Numbered from the stretch's first letter, positions 1 to 11,922 are shown. The stretch: 64,000 bases of DNA from Punctularia strigosozonata HHB-11173 SS5 (GCF_000264995.1 NW_006767446.1:745557-809556); one strand, 5' to 3'. Translations and numbers: made by a program. Notes: generated by a model from the letters alone, not told the origin.

Positions 1-2575
1 GTAGACCGATGACTGCATAGGTAGCCCGCCGGACGCTTTTGAGGGCCGGCGTGGTATTACATACGTTCGCAGCCTGCCCTCCACACTTAGAGGGCCATAA
101 ACGAGCCTACCTCGAGCTTCTTACGCACCTGAATGCCATCAAACCTACCGTGACTCCAGACGCTCTACGAGGCAAGTTTCTCCAGGCGATATCATCCTGG
201 CTCACGTTGATATCTCATCTGACGCGCTAACCTTGCAGTCCGCGTGGACCGCCTTTGTCTGCCTTTATTCACGGAATTCCATATCGAGCGAGCCTCCGCA
301 GCGCCGATGCCTGGGATGGCATCCGATATGTCGCAGGGCAGTAGCAGCCAGCGGCAAGCACTTTCGCGAGATAAACCGCTGCATGCCGCAGTACGCCACC
401 CTTCCGCCCGGCACGGAACCATGCCCGGTGGGTCTTCCCTAAATAAATACCGGGTATATAAGATAGAATCTCTGACAGGTGCATGGCTATGTAGCACCGG
501 ACGCATTCACCGGATCGCGTATATGTAGCACGGACGTGCTGGGGATCGGTCCTCGATCACAGCTCCACGCCGCCAGCGGCGACGTAGCCGCGCATACCGT
601 CTCCAAACAGCTACGCTCAGGCGGAAGAAATCTGTCGAGTAGGGCCGTGGTTATGCTATCGGAGGACGAGGACGATCCGTGGCTCAAGGAGGTGGACGCG
701 TCCGCCTGGTTGAAGGGTCCGTCGGCGGCAGACTCGGACGACGCGTCTGAGGCGGACACGGTGCGATATTCGCACGGGGAGGAAAGCGACAGCGGCAGCA
801 GCGACGAGGAGGATGTGACCCCGCCGCGGTACAAGAAGGGAAAATTCGGCATTTTTGCGTCGGCCGGGCGTACGTGGGGCAATGCGCGCGGGCGGCATTA
901 GTGCTTGGACGACGTTTGGCTACCCTTTTTGTTCGGCCGCAGACCACTCGCAGACGGTGAGTGCGTTTCTCTCGTGGTCAGGAAGGGATACTGACCGCTC
1001 CTAATAGCGGAGCAGAAGTGCTATCGAGCAGCGCGCCAACGGCGTGCTGCCATGGATGCACCCGTTGCTCCCGGACGGATCACAACGAGCCGGCGTGGGA
1101 GCTTGGTGATGAAATACACGTTCCGTGATTGGTGACGAGCAACAACATCTGTTGGCACAACAGCGCAGGGCGGTAGACATCTGCATGGACTGACTAGACG
1201 CTGGCGATTGTAATGAAAGCGGTTATTTCTGGGCAGCGCTGTGTGATCGGTATCAGTCTTGTGTATGCCTCGCGCGGCCAGGTATATTTACGACGATCGT
1301 ACATGAACTAGGACGTACAAAATCAATTGGAATGCAGCAATGGCGCACAAACCACGTCGCATCGCATATGATGACCAATATATTGGATGCTTTGTCTTGC
1401 TCGAGGCACCCGACTAGTCGGAATACAGACCGCCCTTCTCGGCAGGTACTCCTTGATCTCCTCTCATCTGACTTTCACCTCCAGAGCCACCTGTTCCGGG
1501 AATGGAGTGGGCGGGAGCAGCTATGCAATAGGTCAGCCTACCGCACGACTCAATCTAAGGGGGGTCACCGACGTTCGGGGTCGGACTTGGGGTAAACCTA
1601 ACAAGTCATTCAGCGGTCAACTTTCGAGGATTTCGCACACGGTGAACGGCCCGTACGTTTCCTGGGTTTTCCTTCGAAGGAGTCTCAGGAGCTTTACCGT
1701 GTTCGCTGCCGAGCTGGTTCTCAGGGAATTTGGCGTCGGCTGCGTGGAGCAGACGCGTTTGCATCGTATGAGCAATACTTTTCTGATGATGGGTCGAACA
1801 GACACCAACCGTCTCTCATCGACATTTGATCGGTAATTTGATTTTGGATGCACTGAGGATAAGTCGAGGATGAAGGAGGTGGAAAGGATGGTCGTTCGCC
1901 GGCCGCTTTTGCTTCGACATGGACGCGAGCATCAGATGACGTCATGAGCGTACTCTACGTCGTGACCCACGTGCACATAGACACGGAAGATTCCGGCACG
2001 CCGCTGAGCGCCGCTCTGCTCAACGCTTGAGCGCTTGAGCCTTGATGGAACTCCCATCATGAAAGGGGTTGGAGGATATCACCAGAGAGTAAACAATGCT
2101 GATCCACGTACGCGACCAGTGCCGCAGCGTATGTTTGAAGACTGTGCGTGCGGCGAAGAGCCCCAGGTTGGAGCACGAGTGACGGAAGGTTATGGCCAAC
2201 GAGGATAGACCTTCTCGCTCAAGCAGCTTCCGCATGGGCCTAGTTGAATGGCCTTGATACCTAGCGAATCTGGCTATGTCAATGGCGAAGCTTGCATAGC
2301 AGGTCCCATGTAGACCAAGATGAATCCCATAAGCGGAGCGCTTGCACTCTCGCGATCGACACCGGTCTTCCGATCAACAACCTAACTTGTCTTTCTGGGA
2401 GGACTTGCAGACCTGTATCAAAGCAGAATGTCATTTCATGATGAAAGAGTCGGCTTTAGTCAGGTGGGGGGCAGGAACTCCATGTTGTGATGCAAGGGCG
2501 ATAGTGGAGACCGATTGGATGCAAGTGCGAAATATAGTTTCGATGACAATTCCCGCCCGGTACAAAACGCCTAGT
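1..2575. other. Gene-poor left flank
   Basis: No gene can be assigned with confidence. The best coding-looking stretch is a plus-strand frame at 656-901. It ends in an acidic, Ser/Asp/Glu-rich segment followed by a basic tail and could be the last exon of a gene starting outside the window. Other open frames, including one at 1387-1836, show no recognisable domain. Confidence 0.3.
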
Positions 2576-3109
2576 CTAGTGGATACCGGTAGCGGCAGGT
2601 AACGCAGCCTCCTCATCTCTCCCTGTGAGACAGCTTTCAGTCCAGTTTATCCGGCACAGTAGGGGGCCAATGAGCGTACCCTCCAGGAACTTCTGCATGA
2701 ACGTCTTCTGTGTCCTCGCCCGCGGGTTCAACAAGATGCCCAAGAGCTGATCCGGCATCTTCCAGCAGTTCACCGTCTCCTGGTACTCCTGCCTTCCCTT
2801 AAGCAACAGGACGTCGATGACCTTCGGGTCAGAGACGTGGCGGTTCTGCTCGAACTGTGCGCGAATCGCACGGCGGACGTATGTTGGTGAGACGTCGAGG
2901 GCGTAGAGAGTGCAGATCTCCGGGGCCTATCAAAGCGTTGAAGCGGGTTCAGGACAATTGTCAGTCGAATGTATGCGGGCCGGGAGTATTCGGCGGGTAC
3001 GCACGGAACGGTACCACAGCCTGTAGAGCTCGACGACACGCCTGCGCGCCTCTTGCGGGCTGCTCGATGTGCGCGTGGTTTGCGCAAGACGGGCGGGTAT
3101 CGTGGTCAT
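2576..3109 (-). CDS. NDUFA6: NADH:ubiquinone oxidoreductase LYR subunit (NDUFA6/B14 type)
   Basis: Accessory subunit of mitochondrial respiratory complex I. LYR-family proteins bind acyl carrier protein and help assemble the matrix arm. There are three exons: 3109-3005, 2926-2680 and 2622-2576. All junctions are GT-AG and in frame and give 132 residues, normal for the family. Exon 1 carries the LYR-like core VVELYRLWYRS. Exon 2 carries the conserved helices, including ALDVSPTYVRRAIR and RQEYQETVNCWKMPDQLL. The last exon adds a short tail, GRDEEAALPAATGIH. The start is the first ATG upstream of the LYR segment, preceded by no further conserved sequence. It is divergent from a predicted mitochondrial PPR gene about 290 bp away. 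Identification rests on recognising the family sequence and is strong. Confidence 0.9.
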
Positions 3110-3395
3110 CGTAGTCCAGGGAGAGCCGGCGTGGTTGTGGGCTCGAGCCGGGTTGGTCGGTCGCGGTGGGAAGGAAACAGCGCGTGCAGCGGGTCTTTCG
3201 GCGACCACGACCACGACCACGACGACCTCGTTCGTCGCCCCGGCGGGCTCAACATCCAGCACCACAAGCTATATTATTCTATTACAATCGATCGTAAAAC
3301 CTTATACCGGCTCACCGGTACGTGTCTATCTGTCGATACGGCGGGGACCAGTCAGACTTTCTTACCTTTTTTATTATTATAGATGCCGACACTGC
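3110..3395. promoter_or_regulatory. Shared divergent promoter of NDUFA6 and the PPR gene
   Basis: This 286-bp gap separates the start codons of two divergent genes for mitochondrial proteins, so both promoters must lie here. It contains a CGACCA-type triplet repeat near 3199-3230 and a T-rich tract ending in a possible splice acceptor at 3381-3382, so the PPR transcript may have a 5' UTR intron. No clear TATA box was seen. Confidence 0.5.
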
Positions 3396-5906
3396 ATGCG
3401 GAATTTGCTCAGACGCCTGCCAAATGGTGCTGCTAACTCCTCGACGCCCAAGCAGGGATTCCAGTCCGCAGTGAGACCCCGCCGGCCCACCGTCTTCAAG
3501 AAACTCCCGTCGACATGGGTCAGCGCGCGCGGACTCGACCGTCCTATCAACGAATTTACCCGGCTCGTCCACCGTCAGACGCGTGACGAAGCATGGTTTA
3601 TGGCGAACCGAGTCATTCGCGCGAACAAGATGCTGGCACGCCATCGGGCGATGCGGGACGCGAACGTGGATTCGGCGGAATGGTGGAGGTGGAAGGCGGT
3701 CGTGTTCACCAAGGATATGCAACACGCGTTGTCAGAGCTGTCGAGGATGGGGATTGAAGTGCAGGGAGACGTGAGCGCGGTCATAGAGTGGGGACGTCGC
3801 CCGATGCCTCAGTGGAAGAACCCGGTTCAGGACCCGCCTGCCTGGATCGTCATCCATCTCCTCTCCACCAAAGTCCACACCCCCGAACACGCCCGACAAG
3901 CCTATAGCCTCGCGGCCTACTGTATCCCGTCGTTGTCTCCTTCAATACGGCCCTCGCTCCTCGTGCTAGTGGCACACCACCTCGCCAGGTTTGGCCTCCT
4001 ACCCCCTTTGCGGGCGCTCGTTACCTCCTTTCTCACAGAGACTATAAGTCAGCCCACATTCCACTTCAACTCCCTTCTTCGCGCTTTATCGCGCTTACAC
4101 GCGTCGCCCGCATCCGCCAAGCTCTCCGTCACGATCCTGGAAACGATGACCTCGAGGAAGCTTCGTTTATATCCACACACATACAACGCGTTGCTGTCGG
4201 ACCGATACCTGACGGTGGAGCTTACGAGGATGCTCCGAGACAGGATGAAGGCCGAAGGAACGGAGCCTAGCAGGAAGCACCTTGAGGCATACCTGCGCGT
4301 CTTCGCCACCCACGGAGCTATCCACGACGCAGAGCGGTTTCGGGAAGCGGTGCGACAGCTAGATAAAGATCGGCGATCCAGGCGAAGGAGGCGAAGTCAT
4401 GCAGACGAAGAAGACCGGACGGTCAGACGTTCGGACACCATGTACCTGCGCGCGCTCCAAAACGATAAGGCGTCTGCGTTCCGATACCTCCATGACCTAG
4501 CGGCCATAGAACAGCGCAACAGCGCGACGCTTTCTGCGAAAGCGACGGCACTCGCACGTCGTGCAGCCAAGTTCAAGAACCGCCCTCGAACCAACTCACC
4601 CCGGGTTCTCTCTAAGAACAAGCGCTCGCTCGACATCTACGACTGGACCACGGCGCTGTACGTCGCCTCCTGCGATAAGTCGACGCCTGGGCGCGAACTG
4701 CTCAGACTCTTCGACTTCGCGCAGACAAGGGGCGGGGTGTTCACCCCTACTGTCGCGACCTACACCACCCTCATCAAGGGTCTCCTCGAGAGGCAGGAAC
4801 TGGGCCCCGCGCTGGAGATGTGGAGCCGGCTGCGCCAGTCCAAGCTTCGGCTCGACAAACACTCCATTGCGGTTGGCGTGCAACTGCTGACGGAGTCCGG
4901 CCACTTGGCCCGCGCGTGGAGGCTGCTCGAAGCCGCGTTCACCGCCAACAACAAGCTCGTCAATCTGACGACCGTCAACGGGTTTATGCAGTCACTGTCG
5001 GCAGTCGGCCGCCCGGACGTGGTCTTCGCGTTGTGGGACCACATGACCGCGCTCTTCGACCTCCGGCCGGATGCCGTGACGCTGGACATATTGCTCGACG
5101 CGGCCCGGCGAGCGGCGCGGTTCGACGACACGATCACGGGCGCGCTCGCGAATTTGCAGCTCAAGATGCCCTTCCGCCAACGGTCGGAGCTTCCGTTCGG
5201 ACCCAATTCTACGCGAAGCCATTCGGTCGACGCGATCGACGCGCTCTTCAAGGATGGAGCGAAGGTGACAGGCCTTTGGAGGGACGTGCCTGCCTGGCAA
5301 CGCGCGCGCCAGATCTTCCGGCAGGTCGTGCTGGGCAATTGGCCGAAGCTCATGGCGGTTAGCCCGCCTGCGATGCCCGTTCGACCTTCCGGAGAATACT
5401 CGTCCCTGGGAATACGCGAGATCGCCAGCGCGTTCGTAGGTCCGTCGTCGGGCAATGCGAAGGGGCCGACCGTGCGCCCGCCGTATCTGCCCGCAATGCA
5501 GCATCTTGCGCTTCAAGGGCTTTACCCGTTGGGCGCATATCCCCACATTTATCCGACGGACAGGACCTTCCGAGCGTACATACGCCTCATGGGCGCGCGT
5601 GTCTACGCGGGCGACGGCGTGGAGTACGCGTCGGAGATACCCCTAGCTTTGGCCTGGATGAGGGAGATGGAGGTGAAGTGTAGTAAGGAGACCCTGGCGC
5701 TCGTGACAGTGCTGTGGGCAGAGGTCGGGATGAGGGCACCGCTCGTTGAAAACTGGCTGGCGAGGAAGGGCGGGCCGGGTGTGGATGAGAGGAGCGAGTA
5801 CGCAAAGCTGATGGCTTGGATGAAGGAGTGGGTGGGCCAGGAGGGGATGCCGAGCGAGAGAGATGTTGGGAAATGGATTGCGGTCTTGAGTCAAGGGAGC
5901 GATTAG
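3396..5906 (+). CDS. Pentatricopeptide repeat protein, probably mitochondrial
   Basis: PPR proteins bind single-stranded RNA and act in organelle RNA processing, stability or translation. This is a single-exon reading frame of 836 residues from the ATG at 3396. The frame is open further upstream to 3069, but that part is low-complexity and overlaps the antisense of NDUFA6, so it is probably 5' UTR. The N-terminus is rich in Arg, Ser and Ala with no acids (MRNLLRRLPNGAANS), as expected for a mitochondrial presequence. Helix-turn-helix repeats typical of PPR proteins run through the second half; the clearest starts with TYTTLIKGLLERQELGPALE near residue 455. The C-terminal third is not obviously repetitive. 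The exact RNA target or orthologue cannot be named from sequence alone. Confidence 0.8.
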   Translation: MRNLLRRLPNGAANSSTPKQGFQSAVRPRRPTVFKKLPSTWVSARGLDRPINEFTRLVHRQTRDEAWFMANRVIRANKMLARHRAMRDANVDSAEWWRWKAVVFTKDMQHALSELSRMGIEVQGDVSAVIEWGRRPMPQWKNPVQDPPAWIVIHLLSTKVHTPEHARQAYSLAAYCIPSLSPSIRPSLLVLVAHHLARFGLLPPLRALVTSFLTETISQPTFHFNSLLRALSRLHASPASAKLSVTILETMTSRKLRLYPHTYNALLSDRYLTVELTRMLRDRMKAEGTEPSRKHLEAYLRVFATHGAIHDAERFREAVRQLDKDRRSRRRRRSHADEEDRTVRRSDTMYLRALQNDKASAFRYLHDLAAIEQRNSATLSAKATALARRAAKFKNRPRTNSPRVLSKNKRSLDIYDWTTALYVASCDKSTPGRELLRLFDFAQTRGGVFTPTVATYTTLIKGLLERQELGPALEMWSRLRQSKLRLDKHSIAVGVQLLTESGHLARAWRLLEAAFTANNKLVNLTTVNGFMQSLSAVGRPDVVFALWDHMTALFDLRPDAVTLDILLDAARRAARFDDTITGALANLQLKMPFRQRSELPFGPNSTRSHSVDAIDALFKDGAKVTGLWRDVPAWQRARQIFRQVVLGNWPKLMAVSPPAMPVRPSGEYSSLGIREIASAFVGPSSGNAKGPTVRPPYLPAMQHLALQGLYPLGAYPHIYPTDRTFRAYIRLMGARVYAGDGVEYASEIPLALAWMREMEVKCSKETLALVTVLWAEVGMRAPLVENWLARKGGPGVDERSEYAKLMAWMKEWVGQEGMPSERDVGKWIAVLSQGSD

Positions 5907-6249
5907 GGACGTCGCAGTTGTAGTGAATGAATGTGAATAGCCCGCACTGGAATTATTCAGGTAGACCGTAGTGACATCGTAGTGGTGACCGGATAGGGGC
6001 GAAAGATCTCAGCCACCGACGCGTCGCAGAACACGTCGCGTCGGCCCCAGAGGTGGCTTTCCTTTAACCCTCACCTTGGTTTCGACTGCAACGTCCTATC
6101 TCCCCTATCTCTCCGCGATCACCTCACTTGAATCTCAGCTGCATCTTGTCCGCCCTTCAGATTACCTTGGGCCGTTCCTTGCCAGCTGAGCACCTTAGCG
6201 CCTCCGATCCCATTAGCTCTGTTCGCAGAGCAACGAACTTTGATTTATC
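5907..6249. other. Intergenic region between the PPR gene and ASF1
   Basis: Holds the 3' UTR of the PPR gene and the promoter of ASF1. A pyrimidine-rich tract near 6060-6130 resembles fungal core promoters. No open frame of interest was seen. Confidence 0.4.
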
Positions 6250-7141
6250 ATGTCGATCGTCACCATACGGGTACGCTAACTGTATTTTTGCTCCCAATAC
6301 TCACATTGATCATCGATCGCGCAGAACGTAGAGTTCTTAAACAACCCCGCGCGGTTCCTCGATCCCTACCGGTTCCGTGTCACCTTTGAGTGCATAGCGC
6401 CATTACCTGACGGTGAGCGAAGTTTTGAGAACTAACATCTATGGGTACTCCGGTACTAATGTACCTACTGTTCAGATCTAGAATGGCGACTCATCTATGT
6501 CTCCTCTCCCGGGAACGAGGATCTTGATCAGGAACTGGACGACTGCTTGGTTGGCCCCATACCAACAGGTGCGTTTGGCTCTATTACCCTATTGTTATGC
6601 CCCTGAACCGTCGTGGGGACTGTTTCCAGGCGTCAACTCCTTCGAATTCGAAGGTTCTTCGCCAAATCCGAACACCATACCTACCGAGGACGTGCTCGGA
6701 GTGGCAGCCCTTATCCTGACCGGATCGTACAAAGAACAGGAGTTTGTGCGCGTTGGGTACTATCAGGTGCGCCATCTCCACATCGTTCACAAGAGCCCGA
6801 ACGAATACTGCTGCCCATAGAATACGGAGTACGACTCCGATGAGTTGAAAGAGAATCCGCCCAGCAAGATTCAATTCGACCGGCTAGTACGGGACATCTC
6901 AGAAAAACCGCGAGTGACACGATTTCAGATAAAATGGCAAGCATGCTCGTGCTCCCATCGCCATTCACCGCCGACAGCTGACGCGACGTGATACAGGGAT
7001 GTCGCTCCCCCGCAGCAGCTGCAAGGCGCTGTCGGCGCTGCAAACTCGGCTGCAGTTCCGAGCGCGAACGACTTGGAGGGTGAAGACGACGGCGACGTAC
7101 AGATGGACGGGCCTAACGGCGCGCCCGCGCAGACGGTATAG
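6250..7141 (+). CDS. ASF1: Histone chaperone ASF1
   Basis: ASF1 binds the H3-H4 dimer in the nucleus and hands it to CAF-1 or HIRA during replication-coupled and replication-independent nucleosome assembly. Six exons were resolved: 6250-6270, 6325-6412, 6476-6568, 6630-6766, 6821-6936 and 6997-7141, giving 199 residues. The first exon reads MSIVTIR, the canonical start. Conserved blocks include [57 protein letters not shown] and RVTRFQIKW. The last exon encodes the acidic tail typical of fungal ASF1, including [13 protein letters not shown]. The intron before that exon has a GC donor instead of GT. Reading through it gives an unrelated 16-residue tail. Identification is essentially certain. 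Confidence 0.95.
6937..6996 (+). other. GC-AG intron in ASF1
   Basis: A 60-nt intron with donor GCAAGC and acceptor TACAG, and a good branch point (CTGAC) 19-23 nt before the acceptor. Splicing joins TG|G GAT so that IKW continues into DVAPPQQL and the acidic tail. No GT donor nearby restores this frame. Confidence 0.8.
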
Positions 7142-7531
7142 CCATTGTATCGTAATGAGGAAGAAGCGATACGGGTGTATCACTATTCGACTTTTCATTT
7201 TCGGTGCTATCGAGGCTATTCAACATCTCTCACTGGACTGTATCGCTATGAGGCTCGTGTGAACGCATTCCGTATTACGACAGTTGGCGACACCGGAATG
7301 GTCGGATATTCAGATATTTGATCGTGTTCAGATTATGACAGGTGCATATATTAATTGGCGTGTATTCACGGCGAGCGAGCGAGGAGGACAATATGCCGGA
7401 GAGAGGGAAATGCAGGAATCGTGTGAGCGAGTGTGGTGATCGGAAGGATAGACGAGGAATACACAAGTGCAGAGGCGATGCATCCTGGACGCGCTACTGC
7501 GATGGAGCTGGTGGTAGTGAGGGGTCCTGAT

Positions 7532-10135
7532 TTACGACGCGATATAGCTGTCGTATACTGGGCAGAGGTCCTTCCATTGAGCTAAACAAGGAGTCACCGT
7601 TGAGACAGTCTAATCACTTCGAGAATGGGATGAAAGCATACTCGTGGGCGCATCCACAGTGGGGGTGTCTGCGGGATCTTCGGCGAAGACCTGGCGACGC
7701 GAATGTAAGAATAAGCCGGTAAAACTCCAAGGGAATACGTACGATGGCCAAACCAGCGTTGAAATGCCAATCGATGTGACAATGCAGGAGCCAAGGTCCC
7801 GGCTGGAGACGATATTAGCATTGTCCTCATTTTATGGCAAAAGACAAGCGCACGTTATCGGTGGTGAAGCGAATAGTAACCAGATCGCCGACGGTACCGG
7901 CAGACACAGTATCTCGCACGGGCGGGTCGATGTAGTTATACGACGAATTCGACGCACTGCGGATGACCGAGAACTGGTGACCGTGCAAGTGCATCGGATG
8001 CTGAGCGACGCATGTGTCAACCACCGAATAGGGACCGATCAAACAATTGGGACTCACGGGACCGCCGACAGCGCCGACAAGCTGAGTAAAGGACACTTGG
8101 ATAACCTTGTTCTTCGGCACGTAAAATACGCTCCCCTTGGGCAAAAGCTCGGAGGCATTCGCTCCGTTCAGAATCTGAAGGAGAACGGGTACGGAAGGCC
8201 GTTCATACTCGTCCCCGTTGACGGTGAAGTGGAGGGTGAGCGGGTTGATCTCGATGTCGAGGTTGATGTTGACATCGGCGCCGTCCTTGGTCGCGCTGCC
8301 GGGGACCGCAGCAGCGGTAAGAGGCTATCAAGATGGAGATTAGCAATTATCGACGGAGCGCATCGACGTTGTTTCATACCTTGAGGGCCTGCTCATTGAG
8401 ACGGTTCGAGCTGATGTCAGACGTGGTGGGCTCCTCGGCAGGGGCACCGGAGTAGCGGAGGATAGCGCTGTTGAGGCCGCCAATCGTGCCGACCGGGGTA
8501 AGGTTGCTCACAGCGCGAATCCCTGGGGCACGTTTATAAATGGATATGGTATCGAAGACATAAAACCGCTCGTACAGTAGTTATTGACGGGTTGGTTTGC
8601 ATTCAGCTGGGACGGGGCGTCAAATTCGCCTCGCCCTCTGTTAACGAGAATGAAAACATACGATGAACGAATAACGTTGAGCTAGCTATCTATTCAGATG
8701 ACTATTCTCGGATGGTATATACGACAAACTCACCAGCGTAAATCTGAATGGAATCGACCGTGTACGGTTGGACGTTAACTCCGTCCACTTCAATAACCGT
8801 CATGGTATGCGAGTCAATGGACCATATCCAATTTGGGTGGCAGGCCTGGAACGTGTAAGCTCGACTATTCCAGATTATGAGGTTATCGCAAACATACGAT
8901 AGCGACCAAACGCATTCGGTACCTTAACCAAGATAGATAGAGGTAAATGCCGATCATCATCTGCGGCGACTCCACTTACCGTTTGCCTTTCGTCACCGTG
9001 ATAACAGCCAGGTCCGCGTCGAGCGTTTCGAGCGATCGACCTTTACCATTGATCAAGGTGGCGTCGGGAAGGCTATGGACAGCCTGAGTGATTGGACCTA
9101 CAAGCAATATGTATTGGAACTTACGCCACAGCACCGGCGCCGAGTGTCTCCAGCGGCGAGACAATGTGATACCTATGATCTATATGGTCACCTCTGCATA
9201 CTATTTGAAACTGCGTATTCACCAGTCTGCCAGAGTGACGATCGTGTTCACTATGTGGGGCTTAATACATTGTTGTGGGAATTTGCGTCATACACTCACA
9301 ATCGTCGACGTCGTACAAACTGGCATGTGGATCGTTTGTGTCGTAGATGATCTGATGCGAGCGTGAGGTGGCTCGTCCAGTATGACCGTTGAGCGACGCT
9401 CACCAAAGGACCACGGAGGCCATCGCAGTACTGGGTCTTGTAGTGCGAATGATACCAGAACGTACCGGCTTGGTCTGGAACGCTGAATTTGTACTCGTAC
9501 GAATGGCCTACGACGACGAAGATTAGCCATGGCATGACGATGAAAGCAAGGTAAGAACCAGGTATGATAGGGCATTGGGTCACCATGTCTACGCCGTCCT
9601 GATAGTTGGTCGATTTCTGGAATAATCTGAGGACGGAGATCAAGATGGAGGCTCAACCGAGCCAAAGCTCTGAAATGCGTACCCATGCCAGTGCTATATG
9701 GAGTTGATGAGAAATGGCGCTTACATACAGATAAACTGACTCACGATGCTTGTCGGGAGGTCCATAGCCGTATCAGAGAGCTGATTCTTGACGGTGAGCT
9801 CAAACTTTCCACCCTGTGGAAGACCTTAGCAGCGTTACTGGGTCGCCGAACGACCAGGGCGCACCTTGTACCCGATCAGGGGAGGGGCAGGAAAAACTCC
9901 GTTCGCCACGACCGTGCTGGAAGGGGATGTCACCTGCCGTACAATCGTTGGCCTTGACCGATCTCACTCACTCGCGCGAGTAACCATCGGGAGCTAACTT
10001 CTTGTTCTGCACCGTGATCGTCGACGTCGCCTGTACGATTGAAGTAGTCGTTGCCGCCGAAGGATTCAGAGAGAGGGTGGCAGCCGAGCCCGATGCTACC
10101 AAGTATAGCAGAACGGAAGTGAATAGATCGAGCAT
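7532..10135 (-). CDS. Laccase (multicopper oxidase), secreted
   Basis: Blue copper oxidase that oxidises phenols and lignin-like substrates while reducing oxygen to water outside the cell. The first exon encodes a signal peptide ([19 protein letters not shown]). Following introns in frame reveals all four laccase signature regions: L1 [16 protein letters not shown]2 [21 protein letters not shown]3 [10 protein letters not shown] and L4 [14 protein letters not shown]. All ten copper-ligand His and the Cys are therefore present. The position ten residues after that Cys is Leu, as in medium-potential fungal laccases. The gene has over a dozen introns and ends with [14 protein letters not shown]. 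Two junctions are awkward: after DGYSR near 9975, and where a conserved QRYS segment is expected near 8635. The gene may therefore be slightly damaged or contain sequence errors. Confidence 0.85.
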
Positions 10136-10260
10136 GGTGGCGACCGCAAGGGGGAGGCTCGAAGAGTCGATGTCGTCGAGCGACCAGTCCCCGGACGTTC
10201 AGCAACAGCGCTCCAGAAAGTGTGGACGGCCCCCGATTTTGACGACATGGAGGGCAGTGA

Positions 10261-10268
10261 TATATATA
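10261..10268 (-). promoter_or_regulatory. TATA box of the laccase gene
   Basis: An alternating TATATATA stretch about 125 bp upstream of the laccase start codon, in an otherwise non-coding, GC-moderate region. Assigned by position only. Confidence 0.4.
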
Positions 10269-11546
10269 CCGGTTGGAACGAGGACGTTACGTCGATGTGA
10301 TACCGCGTGGCATTGTTATGGGGTGGGTACAGGCCGAAGGCAAATTCGTTCGGGTAAGAAGATTGGGCAAGCCGTTGTTTGTCCGCCGTTTCGATGGCAT
10401 GGGGGAATGTCTGTGCCTAGCAAGAGCTACGCATGCTTTCCGTGTCGTTAACCTCCCTCGGTAGTGCAGACTTCGGCAAAGGATGGCCAGGATTGCGTCC
10501 ACATGTCCACTTCAGGATGTGTGCGAGACATATCCATCAACAAATCAGCGGGGTCGACGGAATGTTGATGGCAATCATTCGGGGTCCGTACCCGGCACGT
10601 TTGATGATCCAGCCGGACGATTTCCTGCTGTCATTTGTTTGCAGCTGTATGTTTTGTTGGCCGGGAAGCGAATTCGCGCCAATCGATGATGTTCGTAACG
10701 CCTTAACTTGTGCACAGCTAGACATCCACAGAAATGTTTAAGCTGTGTACATCCAGATCCTCCTACCCAGTATGCGGTCCCGAACAACTGGAGGGCGATT
10801 AGAGATGTACCGGATTACATGTGCGATCCTGGTCCAGGCCAGGGCCGAACGCGGGGTGGATCCGGCGTCGGAGGTCCCGTTGATCCGTCGCTGAGCCTGG
10901 CAGTTCAATTTGCTCGATCAGGGGTATGGCCTCAAGGCCCCTACGTCATCGTATTGAGGTAGACTTTTGGGTGTGGTGGAACGCTGCAACAGGCGATTCG
11001 AGCTTGATAGACGCGAGCCCTGGAACAAGCTGTTCACCACAGGTCAGCAGTGATTTGGTCGCCTGTGCCTCATAAGACTTGTGCGCAAGACGATGAGCAG
11101 GCAGTAGCACGTTGAAGATAATGCCGAGTATGAAAGGCACAATGTTCCATGAAGTCGGCCACGATGCATGATGGACGATTGGACACAAAAGGTAAGACCT
11201 ACCTGGATCCATGTCAATCCCTGCACAACCATCAACATTTCAACGGTGAACACGCGAGGCCCTGTGCCCGCCGCTTGGAGTTCCCTCGATCAGGCGCACC
11301 TCACTAACACTTGTCTCGAACCCATGTACTGACACGCGACGACGGCTGAAGTGGGCCGCCGCTGGGTAATGTATTGCACATAGTAGCACATACATGTACC
11401 TAGTTTACCTGCACCAGTGCTGAAGCGGCGTGTCGGCTGTAAAACAGCTCACGGGGGCCGTGGATGCACTGTGTGCGCCAAGCCGTGCGTATTGACGTGC
11501 GGTGCGGCAACCGGTTGTTCCGCTATTGGGACCGCGCCGGAAATAT

Positions 11547-11565
11547 ACCTACCTACCTACCTACC
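11547..11565. repeat. Short ACCT microsatellite
   Basis: About four and a half consecutive copies of the tetranucleotide ACCT in non-coding sequence. Confidence 0.8.
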
Positions 11566-11922
11566 ATGCCCAAATAGGTCCAAATCTGCAGATACACTCT
11601 ATTACGGAAGTCATGCTTATGTGCGTAGTTGACGCCTTGAGGAATCTATCATGAAAAGACAAAGCAGGCAAGGAAAACTGCGGCCACGTTACAATGACGC
11701 GGTGCAAACACGGTGGTTCACACGTTGTCGGCTTCTGCCGCTATTGCGCGAACAACCCCTGATCAGAATGGGCGAATTTCCTGTCGTCATCTTAGCGCCT
11801 TGCTTGGGTTTCATTGTTGCATAGCCTATCATTCATGCCTCAGGAACGATCTGCTTCGCAGTAAAGTTAGGAAGAATGAATTAAGGAATGCATTTTCATC
11901 GGATTCTTATCGACACGGTCAA

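Larger units (their letters stand above)
10136..11922. other. Intergenic region between the laccase and GH131 genes
   Basis: Upstream region of the laccase and downstream region of GH131. Short open frames on both strands show no recognisable domain and no convincing spliced model. A small ACCT tetranucleotide repeat is present at 11547-11565. Confidence 0.35.

Noticed and set aside
3069-3395. Upstream extension of the PPR frame (109 extra residues)
   Set aside because: Low-complexity, overlaps NDUFA6 exon 1 antisense, and destroys the mitochondrial presequence character of the start at 3396.
6937-6990. Alternative ASF1 end by read-through of the GC intron
   Set aside because: It yields a tail rich in Cys, His and Ser unlike any ASF1, while the spliced form restores the acidic tail; kept only as a possible isoform.
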